Source of the DNA: Azospirillum sp. 412522
GTDB lineage: Bacteria; Pseudomonadota; Alphaproteobacteria; Azospirillales; Azospirillaceae
DNA length: 47,260 nucleotides
Assembly: GCF_019805165.1 (NCBI RefSeq)
Contig: NZ_RWIJ01000040.1
Span: 1-47,260, forward strand
Direction: 5' to 3'
The position numbers and the translations under genes were made by a program. The notes below the pieces were generated by a model, which saw nothing but the letters and a program-made list of their open reading frames with translations, ran no database searches and had not been told where the DNA came from. Positions 35,701 to 42,747 of this stretch are shown one piece after another. Numbering within the stretch: position 1 is the first letter of the stretch; each line of letters opens with the position of its first letter.

Positions 35701-35883
35701 TTCATCCCCCTCACCCACTCGGTCTTCTGGGGGTCGATGGCCTACACGCTGATCGGCGGCACGGCGGTCGGCACGGTGCTGATCCTGCTATTCCTTCCTG
35801 CTCTCTATGCCGCATGGTTCCGGATCAAGCCGGCGGCCGTCGGCAATATGCCAGGCTCCCAAGCCCGTCTCGGCGTGGTCTGA
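32791..35883 (+). CDS. RND efflux pump, inner-membrane permease
   Basis: A 1030-residue proton antiporter of the AcrB/TriC-like hydrophobe/amphiphile efflux class. The N-terminus is NLSALAVRERAVTLFFILLL, then the porter domain opening VTSAWPGATAREMQDLV. The transmembrane-4 motif LGLLVDDAIIAIE carries the two adjacent Asp of the proton relay, and the second half repeats the pattern (GLIGLAGILMRNTLILTEQI). The length is normal. The start ATG overlaps the adaptor stop (ATGA, 32791-32794), so translation is coupled. No outer-membrane factor gene follows, and the next gene is convergent. The pump should use a TolC-like channel from elsewhere. Substrate not determinable; the SDR and TetR neighbours point to an organic toxin. 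Confidence 0.93.
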   Translation: MSLNLSALAVRERAVTLFFILLLAAAGAFAFVMLGRAEDPSFTIKTLTVTSAWPGATAREMQDLVAEPLEKRLQELAWYDRVETTTRPGYAYMTLTLKDSTPPARVQEEFYQARKKIGDETRNLPPGVLGPFVNDEYSDVSFALYALKARGLPMRDLARQAEAIRQDLLHVPGVRKVNILGERPERIFVEFSYARLATLGVSAQDIIAALQRQNTVTPSGSIDTRGPQVFIRIDGAYDGVQAIADTPVVAAGRTLKLSDIAEVRRGYEDPPTYIIRHQGEPAVMLAAVMQEGWDGLALGKALEERAAGIARSLPLGMTLDKVTDQAVNITSAVDEFMVKFAMALGVVLLVSLLSLGWRVGIVVAAAVPLTLAVVFLIMLETGRFFDRITLGALILSLGLLVDDAIIAIEVMVVKMEEGVDRIKAAAYAWSHTAAPMLSGTLVTIAGFLPVGFARSTAGEYAGNIFWVVGFSLIVSWIVAVVFTPYLGVRMLPAIKPVAGGHEAIYGTPNYQRLRRLIAFAVRHKALTCGVVGIAFVLAVVGMGGVKQQFFPTSDRPEVLVEVRLPEGTSIETTTASVEKIERWLADQPEARIVTSYIGQGAPRFFIALSPELPDPAFAKIVVLTPDAETRESLKHRLRQTVAQGLVPEAYVRVTQLVFGPYTPFPIEFRVMGPDPAQLYGISEKALAIMRSLPDVRQANRDWGNRTPVLRFTPDQDRLNLIGLSPAEVGQQLQFLLTGIAVTQVREDIRNVPIVARSAGGERLDPARLADFSLTSRNGRQIPLDQIGHADIRLEEPMMKRRDRTSVITIRSDFNEATQPPEVSKQIMTALQPLIASLPAGYRIEMGGSIEEAAKANTALGKVFPVMIAAMLVFIMLQVRSFSTMAMVVLTAPLGVVGVVPMLLAFNQPFGFNAILGLIGLAGILMRNTLILTEQIKENQAAGLDDYHAVIEATVQRTRPVILTALAAVLAFIPLTHSVFWGSMAYTLIGGTAVGTVLILLFLPALYAAWFRIKPAAVGNMPGSQARLGVV

Positions 35884-35892
35884 AGCGCTTTC

Positions 35893-35923
35893 GAGGTGGT
35901 TTCCGGTCGACGGGAACCACCTC
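35893..35923. terminator. Hairpin between convergent RND and AraC genes
   Basis: GAGGTGGTTTCC (35893-35904) pairs with GGGAACCACCTC (35912-35923) as a 12-bp stem with one G-T wobble and a 7-nt loop, starting 9 bp after the RND stop. There is no T-run. It may end transcription from either side. Confidence 0.5.
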
Positions 35924-35982
35924 CCATCCGGCCCGCCTTGTGGGTGGACCCGGGGCACCGCCGGGTTCCGATCATGGCGCCG

Positions 35983-36945
35983 CTATGATGCAGCGTTGCG
36001 TGAGGCACCGGGCGGGTGGCCCATGACGCGCTTGAAGGCACGGCTGAAGGCGGCTTGAGAGCCGTAGCCGAGCCGATGCGCGGCGGTTTCGATCGACAGC
36101 CGCTCCCGCAAGATCCACTGGGCGGCCAGCCGCATGCGCAGTTCCGTCACGTACCGGACCGGGGTTACTCCGGTCACCGCCAGGAATCTCTCCGCGAAAA
36201 CCGAACGCGAGGCGCCCATTTCCGCGGCCAGTTCCGCCACGGTCCAGTTGCGGCCGGGATCCCGATGCAGCGCGGTGATGACGCGGCCGAGCCGCGGGTC
36301 GCGCAGTGCGTCGATCCAGCCGTGCGCATCGCCGCACCCACACTCCACCCAGCCGCGGACGATCGACGCGGACACCACGTCGGCCAGCCGGGCCAGAATG
36401 CCGGCATAGCCGGCACGTTCGGCCCGCGCCTCGCGCTCCATCGCCTCCAGCATCGGCAGCATCTCGGGATAGCGGTCGAGCAGGGTGCCGACCTGCATCA
36501 CTTCGGGCATCAAGCCGACCAGAGGCTGCATGGCGCCGAGATCGAACTCCATGCAACCGGTGAAGATGACCGCGTCTTTCGTGCGGCAGCTCTCGGCCGG
36601 GCAGGATTCGAGCGTGCTGACATTGCCGCACAGAGGCGCCGTCGCGAAACTGGCGACATCGCGGGCCGTCAGATCCGGCTCCGACAGTAGTTCATGTGCG
36701 CCGCCGCGCGGCAGCAGCACCGCGTCACCTGTGCTCAGCGCAAAGGCGGGGCCCGAGAGCAACCGCAGCACGACCGGTCCACGGGCGACGAAATGGAATT
36801 GCGCCCGCCCTTCCTCCGTGCCGAAACCGATGCCGAAGGGAGGAGCGACCTGGATGCGGCGGTATTGCACGCCGGTCAGCCGCATTCCGAGCAGAAGCTC
36901 GCTGACGAGGTCGGGTGAGGGAAGGGGACGGGGCGATTTTGGCAT
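35983..36945 (-). CDS. AraC-family regulator (cupin_6 type)
   Basis: A 320-residue regulator. An N-terminal cupin-like sensor (LLLGMRLTGVQYRRIQVAPP, FALSTGDAVLLPRGGAHEL) is followed by a C-terminal double HTH with WTVAELAAEMGASRSVFAERFLAVTGVTPVRYV and IETAAHRLGYGSQAAFSRAFKRVMGHPPGA, the standard AraC core. The start was placed at the ATG of MPKSPRP; a longer frame uses TTG. It is divergent from the MFS exporter gene at 37047, which it probably activates. The cupin_6 group includes many regulators next to exporters and oxidoreductases. Several cysteines (residues about 110-135) are noticeable but their meaning is unclear. Confidence 0.88.
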   Translation of the reverse strand: MPKSPRPLPSPDLVSELLLGMRLTGVQYRRIQVAPPFGIGFGTEEGRAQFHFVARGPVVLRLLSGPAFALSTGDAVLLPRGGAHELLSEPDLTARDVASFATAPLCGNVSTLESCPAESCRTKDAVIFTGCMEFDLGAMQPLVGLMPEVMQVGTLLDRYPEMLPMLEAMEREARAERAGYAGILARLADVVSASIVRGWVECGCGDAHGWIDALRDPRLGRVITALHRDPGRNWTVAELAAEMGASRSVFAERFLAVTGVTPVRYVTELRMRLAAQWILRERLSIETAAHRLGYGSQAAFSRAFKRVMGHPPGASRNAAS

Positions 36946-36970
36946 CTTCGGACGAACGGTCAAAGAATTT

Positions 36971-36998
36971 GGACGTTATGGCATGGAACGTCCGGACG
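36971..36998. promoter_or_regulatory. GGACG repeats between AraC and MFS genes
   Basis: The half-site GGACG occurs at 36950-36954 (inside the AraC start region), 36971-36975 and 36994-36998, about 21-23 bp apart, and CGTCCGGACG (36989-36998) is a perfect palindrome. Evenly spaced direct repeats fit AraC binding upstream of the MFS gene. Confidence 0.35.
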
Positions 36999-37046
36999 CT
37001 CCATCCTATTCTGCACCGCAACACACTCTTTCACCGAGGATAGATC

Positions 37047-38243
37047 ATGATCGGACCTGCGAGGCCGGCCGGTGCCGTGCCGACGGAACCGGCCTGGGGC
37101 GCCGTCTTCTCCCTGTCGCTGGGCGTGTTCGGGCTGGTGACGGCCGAGTTCCTGCCGGCAAGCCTGCTGACGCCGATGGCGGCCGACCTGCATGTGAGCG
37201 AAGCGATGGCCGGACAGGCCGTCACCGCGACCGCCATGGTGGCGCTGGTCGCCAGCCTGCTCATCTCCGCCGCGACCCGCCGAATCGACCGCCGCTACGT
37301 GCTGCTCGCCTTTTCGGCGTTGCTGCTGGTGTCCAACCTGATGGTTGCCTTCGCCCCGAACCTGCTGTCCCTGCTGATCGGCCGGGTGCTGCTGGGGGTG
37401 GCGCTCGGCGGCTTCTGGGCCATGTCGGCTGCGATCGCCATGCGGTTGGTGCCGGAGGAGATGATCCCGCGGGCGTTGTCGATGATCTTCAGCGGCGTGT
37501 CGGCTGCCACGGTCCTCGCGGCGCCCGTTGGAAGCTATCTGGGCGATCTGCTCGGCTGGCGCGCGGTGTTCCTGATGGCCGGCGGGCTGGGATTGGTGGC
37601 GTTGGCGGCGCAGTTCCTGACGCTGCCGCGCATGGCGCCGAACGGTCATACCAGCCTGCGGACGCTGGGCGAGGTGCTGGTGCGGCCGGGCGTCGGGCTC
37701 GGCATGCTGTCGATCATTCTCGTCTTCACCGGGCATTTCGCGCTCTTCACCTATGTCCGTCCGTTCCTGGAGACGGTGACCGGCGTCGGCGTCAGCGGCG
37801 TGTCGGGCATCCTGTTGGGCTTCGGCGTGGCGAATTTCGCCGGCACCTATCTCGGCGGTGCGCTTCTGGAACGCAGCATGCGGCTGACCCTGGCCGTCAT
37901 GCCGCTGACCATGGGGCTTCTCGGACTCGGGCTGGCCGCCCTGGGCGGCTCGCCGACTGTCGCGTCAGTGCTGATCGCGCTGTGGGGCGTCGCCTTCGGC
38001 GCCATTCCCGTTGCCTGGTCCACCTGGATCACCCGCACCGTACCGGACGAGGCGGAAAGCGCCGGCGGTCTCTTCGTCGCGGCGGTGCAACTCGCCATCG
38101 CCACGGGGGCGGCGGCGGGCGGCGCCATCTTCGGAGTCATCGGTGCCGGCGGGGTCTTCAGCGTCAGCGGAATCGTGCTGCTGCTGGCGGCTATGGTTGT
38201 GTTGGGAGGTGTGCGGACGCGAGTGGTCGCCGTCGCCACCTGA
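37047..38243 (+). CDS. MFS exporter (DHA1-type, NepI/SotB-like)
   Basis: A 398-residue permease with 12 predicted spans. The N-terminal half shows AVFSLSLGVFGLVTAEFLPA, then motif A region ISAATRRIDRRYVLLAFSAL and LLIGRVLLGVALGGFWAMSA, the pattern of NepI and SotB-type sugar/nucleoside/drug exporters. The second half begins near SIILVFTGHFALFTYVRPF. The start is ATG after ACCGAGGA. It diverges from the AraC regulator, with repeats between them, and is convergent with the QueF-like gene across 146 bp that holds nothing obvious. The substrate is unknown; export of small metabolites or drugs is the family role. Confidence 0.88.
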   Translation: MIGPARPAGAVPTEPAWGAVFSLSLGVFGLVTAEFLPASLLTPMAADLHVSEAMAGQAVTATAMVALVASLLISAATRRIDRRYVLLAFSALLLVSNLMVAFAPNLLSLLIGRVLLGVALGGFWAMSAAIAMRLVPEEMIPRALSMIFSGVSAATVLAAPVGSYLGDLLGWRAVFLMAGGLGLVALAAQFLTLPRMAPNGHTSLRTLGEVLVRPGVGLGMLSIILVFTGHFALFTYVRPFLETVTGVGVSGVSGILLGFGVANFAGTYLGGALLERSMRLTLAVMPLTMGLLGLGLAALGGSPTVASVLIALWGVAFGAIPVAWSTWITRTVPDEAESAGGLFVAAVQLAIATGAAAGGAIFGVIGAGGVFSVSGIVLLLAAMVVLGGVRTRVVAVAT

Positions 38244-38389
38244 GTTCGTCCGTCAGGTGCCGTCCGTCGCATCCGTCACGATGCGCCGGACGTCCTGAAT
38301 TACGGTCGGCCGGGCGAGAGCCGGAACCGGGTTTCTCATCCTTTCGCCGCGGCAGTTCAGCAAGCCGCCCTATGCGTTATGACCCGCCG

Positions 38390-38752
38390 TCAAATCGGGC
38401 GCAACCGTTCCATCAGCCGGGGGTTGTCCCAGGTCGGCTGCCGGTCCTCGATCACCACACGGTGGGGCAGGGGCTCCTCGCTTTCCACCGTCACCTCGAC
38501 CCAGCGCGGGACCAGCTCGTTGTTGACGTCGTCCAGGATGGCGACGGCCAACGTCTCCAGCCCTCCGGCGAAGCCATCGACGCCGGTGAACTCCGCCAGA
38601 TAGGCCGTGACCGACGCGGGTTCGGGCACCAGCAGGTCGGGCACCAGCCGCAAGGTCAGCCGCACCCCCGGCAGCGGCTCGCCGCGCAGCTCCACCAGGA
38701 AGTCGTGACGAGCGTCGGGGGAAGGGCGGGTGGACAGGCGCTCGCGCCTCAT
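38390..38752 (-). CDS. QueF-like T-fold protein lacking the catalytic Cys segment
   Basis: This 120-residue protein aligns by eye with YkvM-type QueF (preQ0 reductase): HDFLVELRGEPLPG with the first strand, LTLRLVPDLLVPEPASVTAYL with the family strand usually ending in ESKSLKLYL, AVAILDDV with the NTILDDL-type helix, and PRWVEVTV with DPRWLEV. The segment that in QueF holds the nucleophilic Cys and the CP-TGQPDF motif is missing, and the family Phe-His-Glu stretch is replaced by GFAGGLE. It should therefore not reduce preQ0; a structural or binding role is inferred. Its start ATG overlaps the FliK-like stop by 4 bp, so it belongs to the flagellar operon. The remote homology is my reading and needs a profile search. 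Confidence 0.6.
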   Translation of the reverse strand: MRRERLSTRPSPDARHDFLVELRGEPLPGVRLTLRLVPDLLVPEPASVTAYLAEFTGVDGFAGGLETLAVAILDDVNNELVPRWVEVTVESEEPLPHRVVIEDRQPTWDNPRLMERLRPI

Positions 38753-40620
38753 GCCGACACCCCCAGCCCGGCCCGACCGGCGCGGGTCAGCTTCACCCAG
38801 CTGCGCGCGCCCGACTGGAAGGACAGGCCGCCGGTGTAGCCGACGGCGCGGACACTGTCGGCGAAGACCTGGATCAGTTCGACCCGCAGCTCCGGCGGCA
38901 GGGCGGCGTGGCTGCGCAGGATCAGGTCGAAATGGTTGGGCCGCACCAGCCCGTCCAGCTGCATCGGTCCGAAGCGGCTGAGGTCGAGGTCGATGACGAA
39001 GCGGCTGCCCGGCTTGGACCGCTCCTTGCCGCCGCTCTCCTCATCCTCCTTCAGAGGGTGGACATGAAGCCTGATCGGCTTCGGCCCGTTGGCGTCCATC
39101 AGCGGAATGGTATAGCTGCGCCAGTCGCCCGGCAGTGGTTCCGCCGCTTCGCGGGCCAGCGTGTCGAAATCCTTCTCCAGCCGTTCCAGCAGGTCGCGCC
39201 GCCCCGTCTTGTCCAGGGCGGATGCCGCATCGTCGCCGAGCCAGCCCTGGGCATCGCCGCCGCGCATCGCCGCCAGGAAGAAGCCGAGCGCCGCGGTCAG
39301 CTTGCGGTTGGGCTGCGGCATCGTCGCCAGCATCGTTTTCGCGAGCGCCGGATCGGCCGCCGCCAGCGTCGCCATCAGTTGCCGCATCGCCGGCCAGTCG
39401 CGCCCGTCGAGCGGTCCCGGCGGGCCTGGCAGGGCGGGGGCCGCCGCCTGGGTGGCGCGGGCGAGGTCGGCCAGCGCCGCCGTCACCGTGGCTCCCTGCG
39501 GCAGGCTGGCCGGGACGTTCAGCGCCAGCATGCCCTGTTTGGTCGCCAGGATCGGCTGCCCCTGCGGCGTGCTGCCGGCCACCGTGCCGCGCAGGACGGG
39601 GGTGTCGGGCGGCAGCGCGGCCTCGTCGGCCTGCGGGGTAGGCGGAGCGCTCTGCCCTCCGGATTGCTGGCCGGATTGGCCCCCCGCCTGCTGGTTGCGT
39701 CCGTTGGCTTCCGCATTGCCCGGCGGAAGGGGCTGTTGCGGCGGCGGGGTGACGGTCAGGATCTTCAGCGCGACCGTGGCGCCGCGTGGCAGGTCGGGCG
39801 GTTCAGGGTTGCCGGCGACCTCACCGGATGTGTCGGCGCCGGGAAGGCTGGGTGCCATCGGTGTCTCGGCGCCCGGATGGGCCGCATCGCCGCCCAACTG
39901 GACCGGCGTGCCGAAGGTGGCACCGCCGCCACCCACGGTCGGGGCGGGCGTGGGTGTTCCGGCCGTCGCTGCGGCGGGCGCCCCGGCAGCCGGAGCCTCC
40001 GGCCTCGTGGTCCCGGTTGGCGGCAGGGGTGCCGTTGCTGCGGGTGCCGGCTGCGACGGTGGCGTGGCGGAGGTCGGAAGCTTGGTGCCCGACCCGCCGG
40101 CCAGCACCAGCGCCGGCACGACGGTGCCCGGCAGCAGCGGCGGCAGGTTGGCCGGGACGGTGGTTTGTGCCGGAGCGGGCATCAGGACGGCGGGCGCCGT
40201 TCCGCTGCCGGTTGACGGGGTGGCCGCCGGGGCCGGCGTCGTGCCGCCGGTCTGCGGCGTGGTCGGACTGCCCAGGGATTGCAGCAGGATCAGCGCGGTC
40301 GGCTTGCCGGGTAGCGCTGTGGTCGGAGTGCCCGTCGGCGCCGTGGTGCCCGGCGTGATCTGCACGGTGACCGGTTTGTCAGGCGGCAGCTCCATCGCGC
40401 TGTCGAGCAGCAGTTCGCCCGACGCCGTCCGCACGCGGGTCAACCCCTCCGGCGTCTGGCCGGCGACGGTGCCGGTCAGCACCACCGGACGGGTCACCTC
40501 CGGCAGCCGTTCGGGAAGCTGGACGACCGTGGCCTCGGCCGTGGCGGGTGCGGACGTGGCGGGGGGCGCCACCGCGGTGGCGGCGGCCGATGTGACCGAT
40601 GGTGGGATCGCCCCGCCCAT
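38749..40620 (-). CDS. FliK-like flagellar hook-length protein (low-complexity, probable)
   Basis: A 623-residue protein, mostly Pro/Ala/Thr/Gly-rich between residues 90 and 340. Two related beta-modules stand out: about 46-88 (PVVLTGTVAGQTPEG...) and 341-382 (PVLRGTVAGSTPQG...). The C-terminus after residue 500 (SRFVIDLDLSRFGPMQLDGLV, then LPPELRVELIQVFADSVRAVG) resembles the FliK C-terminal domain, which switches export specificity when the hook is complete. Long disordered spacers are normal in FliK. It lies directly after flhG, with 9 bp between them, and overlaps the QueF-like gene. The hook-length role is inferred; it could be another FliK-domain protein. Confidence 0.6.
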   Translation of the reverse strand: MGGAIPPSVTSAAATAVAPPATSAPATAEATVVQLPERLPEVTRPVVLTGTVAGQTPEGLTRVRTASGELLLDSAMELPPDKPVTVQITPGTTAPTGTPTTALPGKPTALILLQSLGSPTTPQTGGTTPAPAATPSTGSGTAPAVLMPAPAQTTVPANLPPLLPGTVVPALVLAGGSGTKLPTSATPPSQPAPAATAPLPPTGTTRPEAPAAGAPAAATAGTPTPAPTVGGGGATFGTPVQLGGDAAHPGAETPMAPSLPGADTSGEVAGNPEPPDLPRGATVALKILTVTPPPQQPLPPGNAEANGRNQQAGGQSGQQSGGQSAPPTPQADEAALPPDTPVLRGTVAGSTPQGQPILATKQGMLALNVPASLPQGATVTAALADLARATQAAAPALPGPPGPLDGRDWPAMRQLMATLAAADPALAKTMLATMPQPNRKLTAALGFFLAAMRGGDAQGWLGDDAASALDKTGRRDLLERLEKDFDTLAREAAEPLPGDWRSYTIPLMDANGPKPIRLHVHPLKEDEESGGKERSKPGSRFVIDLDLSRFGPMQLDGLVRPNHFDLILRSHAALPPELRVELIQVFADSVRAVGYTGGLSFQSGARSWVKLTRAGRAGLGVSA

Positions 40621-40629
40621 CTGCGCCGG

Positions 40630-41427
40630 TTACTTGGCGCTGGCGAGCAGCCGCTGCACGATCGCCTCGACGTCGCGGGCCGCGTCGCTGGCGGGCGAGC
40701 GGGTCAGCAGCGGGGTCTGGTTGCGGATGGCGTCGCGCACCTTCAGGTCGCGGCGGATGATGCCCGCCAGCGCCGGCTTGAATTTCAGGAAGTTCTGGCA
40801 GGCCTTCAGGATGGTCCCGTAGGTGCGTTCGCCGTCCTTCACGCTCTGCGCCATGTTGACCACGATCCGCAGGTCGGCCGACGGGTTGGTGGCGTGGGTC
40901 AGCTTGATGAAGGCGTAGGCGTCGGTCAGCGAGGTCGGCTCGTCCGTCGTCACCACCAGGGTGATCCCGGCCGGACCCGACAGGGTGCGTACCGTCCGGT
41001 CGACGCCGGCGCCCATGTCCATCACCACCCGGTCGTAGCTCCTGGCCAGTTCCAGCAGGTCGTTGCGCAGGCCCGACAAACGCTGGCTCGGCAACTGCGC
41101 CAGCGTGCCGGACCCCGACCGGCCGGCGATGATGTCGAAGCCGGTGTCGGGGAAGCGCTGTGCCGCCTTGGACAGCGTCACCTCGCCGTTGATGACGGCG
41201 CCCAGGTCGTTCTTGGGCGAGAATCCAAGCTGGATGTCGACGTTGGCAAGGCCCAGATCGCCGTCGAACAGCAGGGTGTTCATGCCCGCCTTGGTCAGGG
41301 CATGGCTCAGCGTGATCGAGAACCACGTCTTGCCGACGCCGCCCTTTCCGCTGGCCACGGCGATGACGTTGGCGCCGCGCAGCGGGCGAACGTTCTTGAG
41401 GGCGGCCGGGAACACCGGATCGGTCAT
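40630..41427 (-). CDS. flhG: FlhG/FleN flagellar number regulator (MinD-like ATPase)
   Basis: A 265-residue P-loop ATPase. It has the deviant Walker A GKGGVGKT (27-34), FDGDLGLANVDIQLG after Walker A, DRVVMDMGAGV (Walker B) and TTDEPTSLTDAYAFIKL, all typical of FlhG/FleN. It limits flagellar number and site by acting on FlhF and, in FleQ-type systems, on the transcription activator. It overlaps flhF by 4 bp (ATGA), the usual flhF-flhG arrangement. The C-terminus lacks a clear long amphipathic membrane helix but ends with a short helical stretch (DAARDVEAIVQRLLASAK). Confidence 0.9.
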   Translation of the reverse strand: MTDPVFPAALKNVRPLRGANVIAVASGKGGVGKTWFSITLSHALTKAGMNTLLFDGDLGLANVDIQLGFSPKNDLGAVINGEVTLSKAAQRFPDTGFDIIAGRSGSGTLAQLPSQRLSGLRNDLLELARSYDRVVMDMGAGVDRTVRTLSGPAGITLVVTTDEPTSLTDAYAFIKLTHATNPSADLRIVVNMAQSVKDGERTYGTILKACQNFLKFKPALAGIIRRDLKVRDAIRNQTPLLTRSPASDAARDVEAIVQRLLASAK

Positions 41428-42698
41428 GGCAGGGTCCTCGACGAGGGGGAACTGGCGGCTTTGGCCTTGGTTGCGGGTTTTGCGGTTGCGGGTTTGGACG
41501 GCTTGGCGGCGGCGGCCCTGCGTGGCGGGGGGAGCGGCGCCGGTTCCATCTCCGGATCGTCCTCCTCCAGTTCGCGGCCCCGTCCGAATTTCGGCCCACG
41601 GCCGGCGCCGCGATCAGACTCATGATCCGGCTCATGGTCCGCCTGCCCGTCGTCGTCCTCGTCCCAGGACTCGGCGCGGGCGGTCCGGTGCGGCGCCTGC
41701 TCCTTCGCGGCGGGCGCCTTCTCCTCGGCCGGGATCATCATGCGGGCGAGCGCCAGCGGGTTCAACGCCGTCAGCCCCTCCGCCACCTTGGACGAGATGC
41801 TGGCGTCGCAGAAGGACAGCCGGGCGCGGGCGGCGATGGCCAGGACGCTGCCCAGACGGCGCGTCATGTCCAGCCGGGTCACCAGCATGCGCCGCACGCC
41901 CACCGCCTTGAAGGCGAGCGCCATGTCGGCCGCCTCCATCGCGTCGAGCCCGGCCGGCAGCACCAGCACCGGCTCCACCTCCCCGGCGGACAGCATGGCC
42001 CGCAAATCCTGCATGTCGTCGGCGTCGAAGGGGTTGCGCCCGGCGGTGTCGACCAGCACGAGGTCGGTGCGGCGATGCACTTCGAAGGCGCCGGCCAGCG
42101 CGTCGGGGTCCTCCACCGTCGCCAGCTTCAGCTTCATCAGCCGGGTGAAGGCGGCCAGCTGGTCGACGCCGCCGGCCCGCACCGTGTCGGTGGTGATGAC
42201 GCCGACCGAGCATTTCCTGAACACGGCCCGCGCCGCCAGCTTGGCCGCGACCAGCGTCTTGCCGGACCCGGGCGGGCCGACCAGGGCCAGCGGCTTCACC
42301 GGCGACCGGCCGTCGGGCAGCGGGTTGAAGGTGAAGAAGGAATCGAGCGCCGAGCCCAGCGCCAGCCGCGGATCCTCGGTATCCAGGCCCGAGGCCGCGT
42401 CGATCAGCTGCTCCGCCAGAGTGGCGGGGACGCCATGGCGTTGCAGGGCGTCGGCCACCACCTCGCCGACGTCGATCTCGGGTTCGACCGGCTTGGCCGG
42501 CGCCTTGCCACGGCCGCCGCGCGCGGCGGCGGATGCCGGGGCGGGGGGCAGGTCGTCCTCTTCCACCGCCGCCGTGACGCGCACGCCGCCGCCTTCCTCC
42601 TCGCGCGTGGCGACGATGATGGCGTCGTCGCCCAGCGACTGGCGCACCATCCGCATGGCGTCGGACATGGTCTTGGCGTGGAAGGACTTCAGCCGCAT
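41424..42698 (-). CDS. flhF: FlhF SRP-type GTPase, with long charged C-terminal tail
   Basis: A 424-residue SRP-family GTPase that places the flagellum at the cell pole. The N-terminal region (MRLKSFHAKTMSDAMRMVRQ) and a basic/Pro linker precede an NG domain with G1 GPPGSGKT (141-148), TTDTVRAGGVDQLA, DTAGR (217-221) and TRLDMTRRLG. The GTPase ends near residue 322. About 100 more residues follow, rich in Ala, Glu, Asp, Lys and Pro, with an acidic patch around DEDDDGQ and then KPSKPATAKPATKAKA; most FlhF proteins lack such a tail. The start is ATG. The flhA gene ends 49 bp upstream; the FlhG gene overlaps downstream. Confidence 0.9.
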   Translation of the reverse strand: MRLKSFHAKTMSDAMRMVRQSLGDDAIIVATREEEGGGVRVTAAVEEDDLPPAPASAAARGGRGKAPAKPVEPEIDVGEVVADALQRHGVPATLAEQLIDAASGLDTEDPRLALGSALDSFFTFNPLPDGRSPVKPLALVGPPGSGKTLVAAKLAARAVFRKCSVGVITTDTVRAGGVDQLAAFTRLMKLKLATVEDPDALAGAFEVHRRTDLVLVDTAGRNPFDADDMQDLRAMLSAGEVEPVLVLPAGLDAMEAADMALAFKAVGVRRMLVTRLDMTRRLGSVLAIAARARLSFCDASISSKVAEGLTALNPLALARMMIPAEEKAPAAKEQAPHRTARAESWDEDDDGQADHEPDHESDRGAGRGPKFGRGRELEEDDPEMEPAPLPPPRRAAAAKPSKPATAKPATKAKAASSPSSRTLP

Positions 42699-42747
42699 CG
42701 GCAGCGCCTTCCGTCAGGCCGGGGGGGGAGAAGAACGGCGCGCACCA

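Noticed and set aside
32467..35718. 1083-codon open frame on the minus strand opposite the RND pump gene
   Set aside because: Low-complexity His/Asp/Arg-rich translation typical of antisense frames; the plus strand has intact RND motifs.
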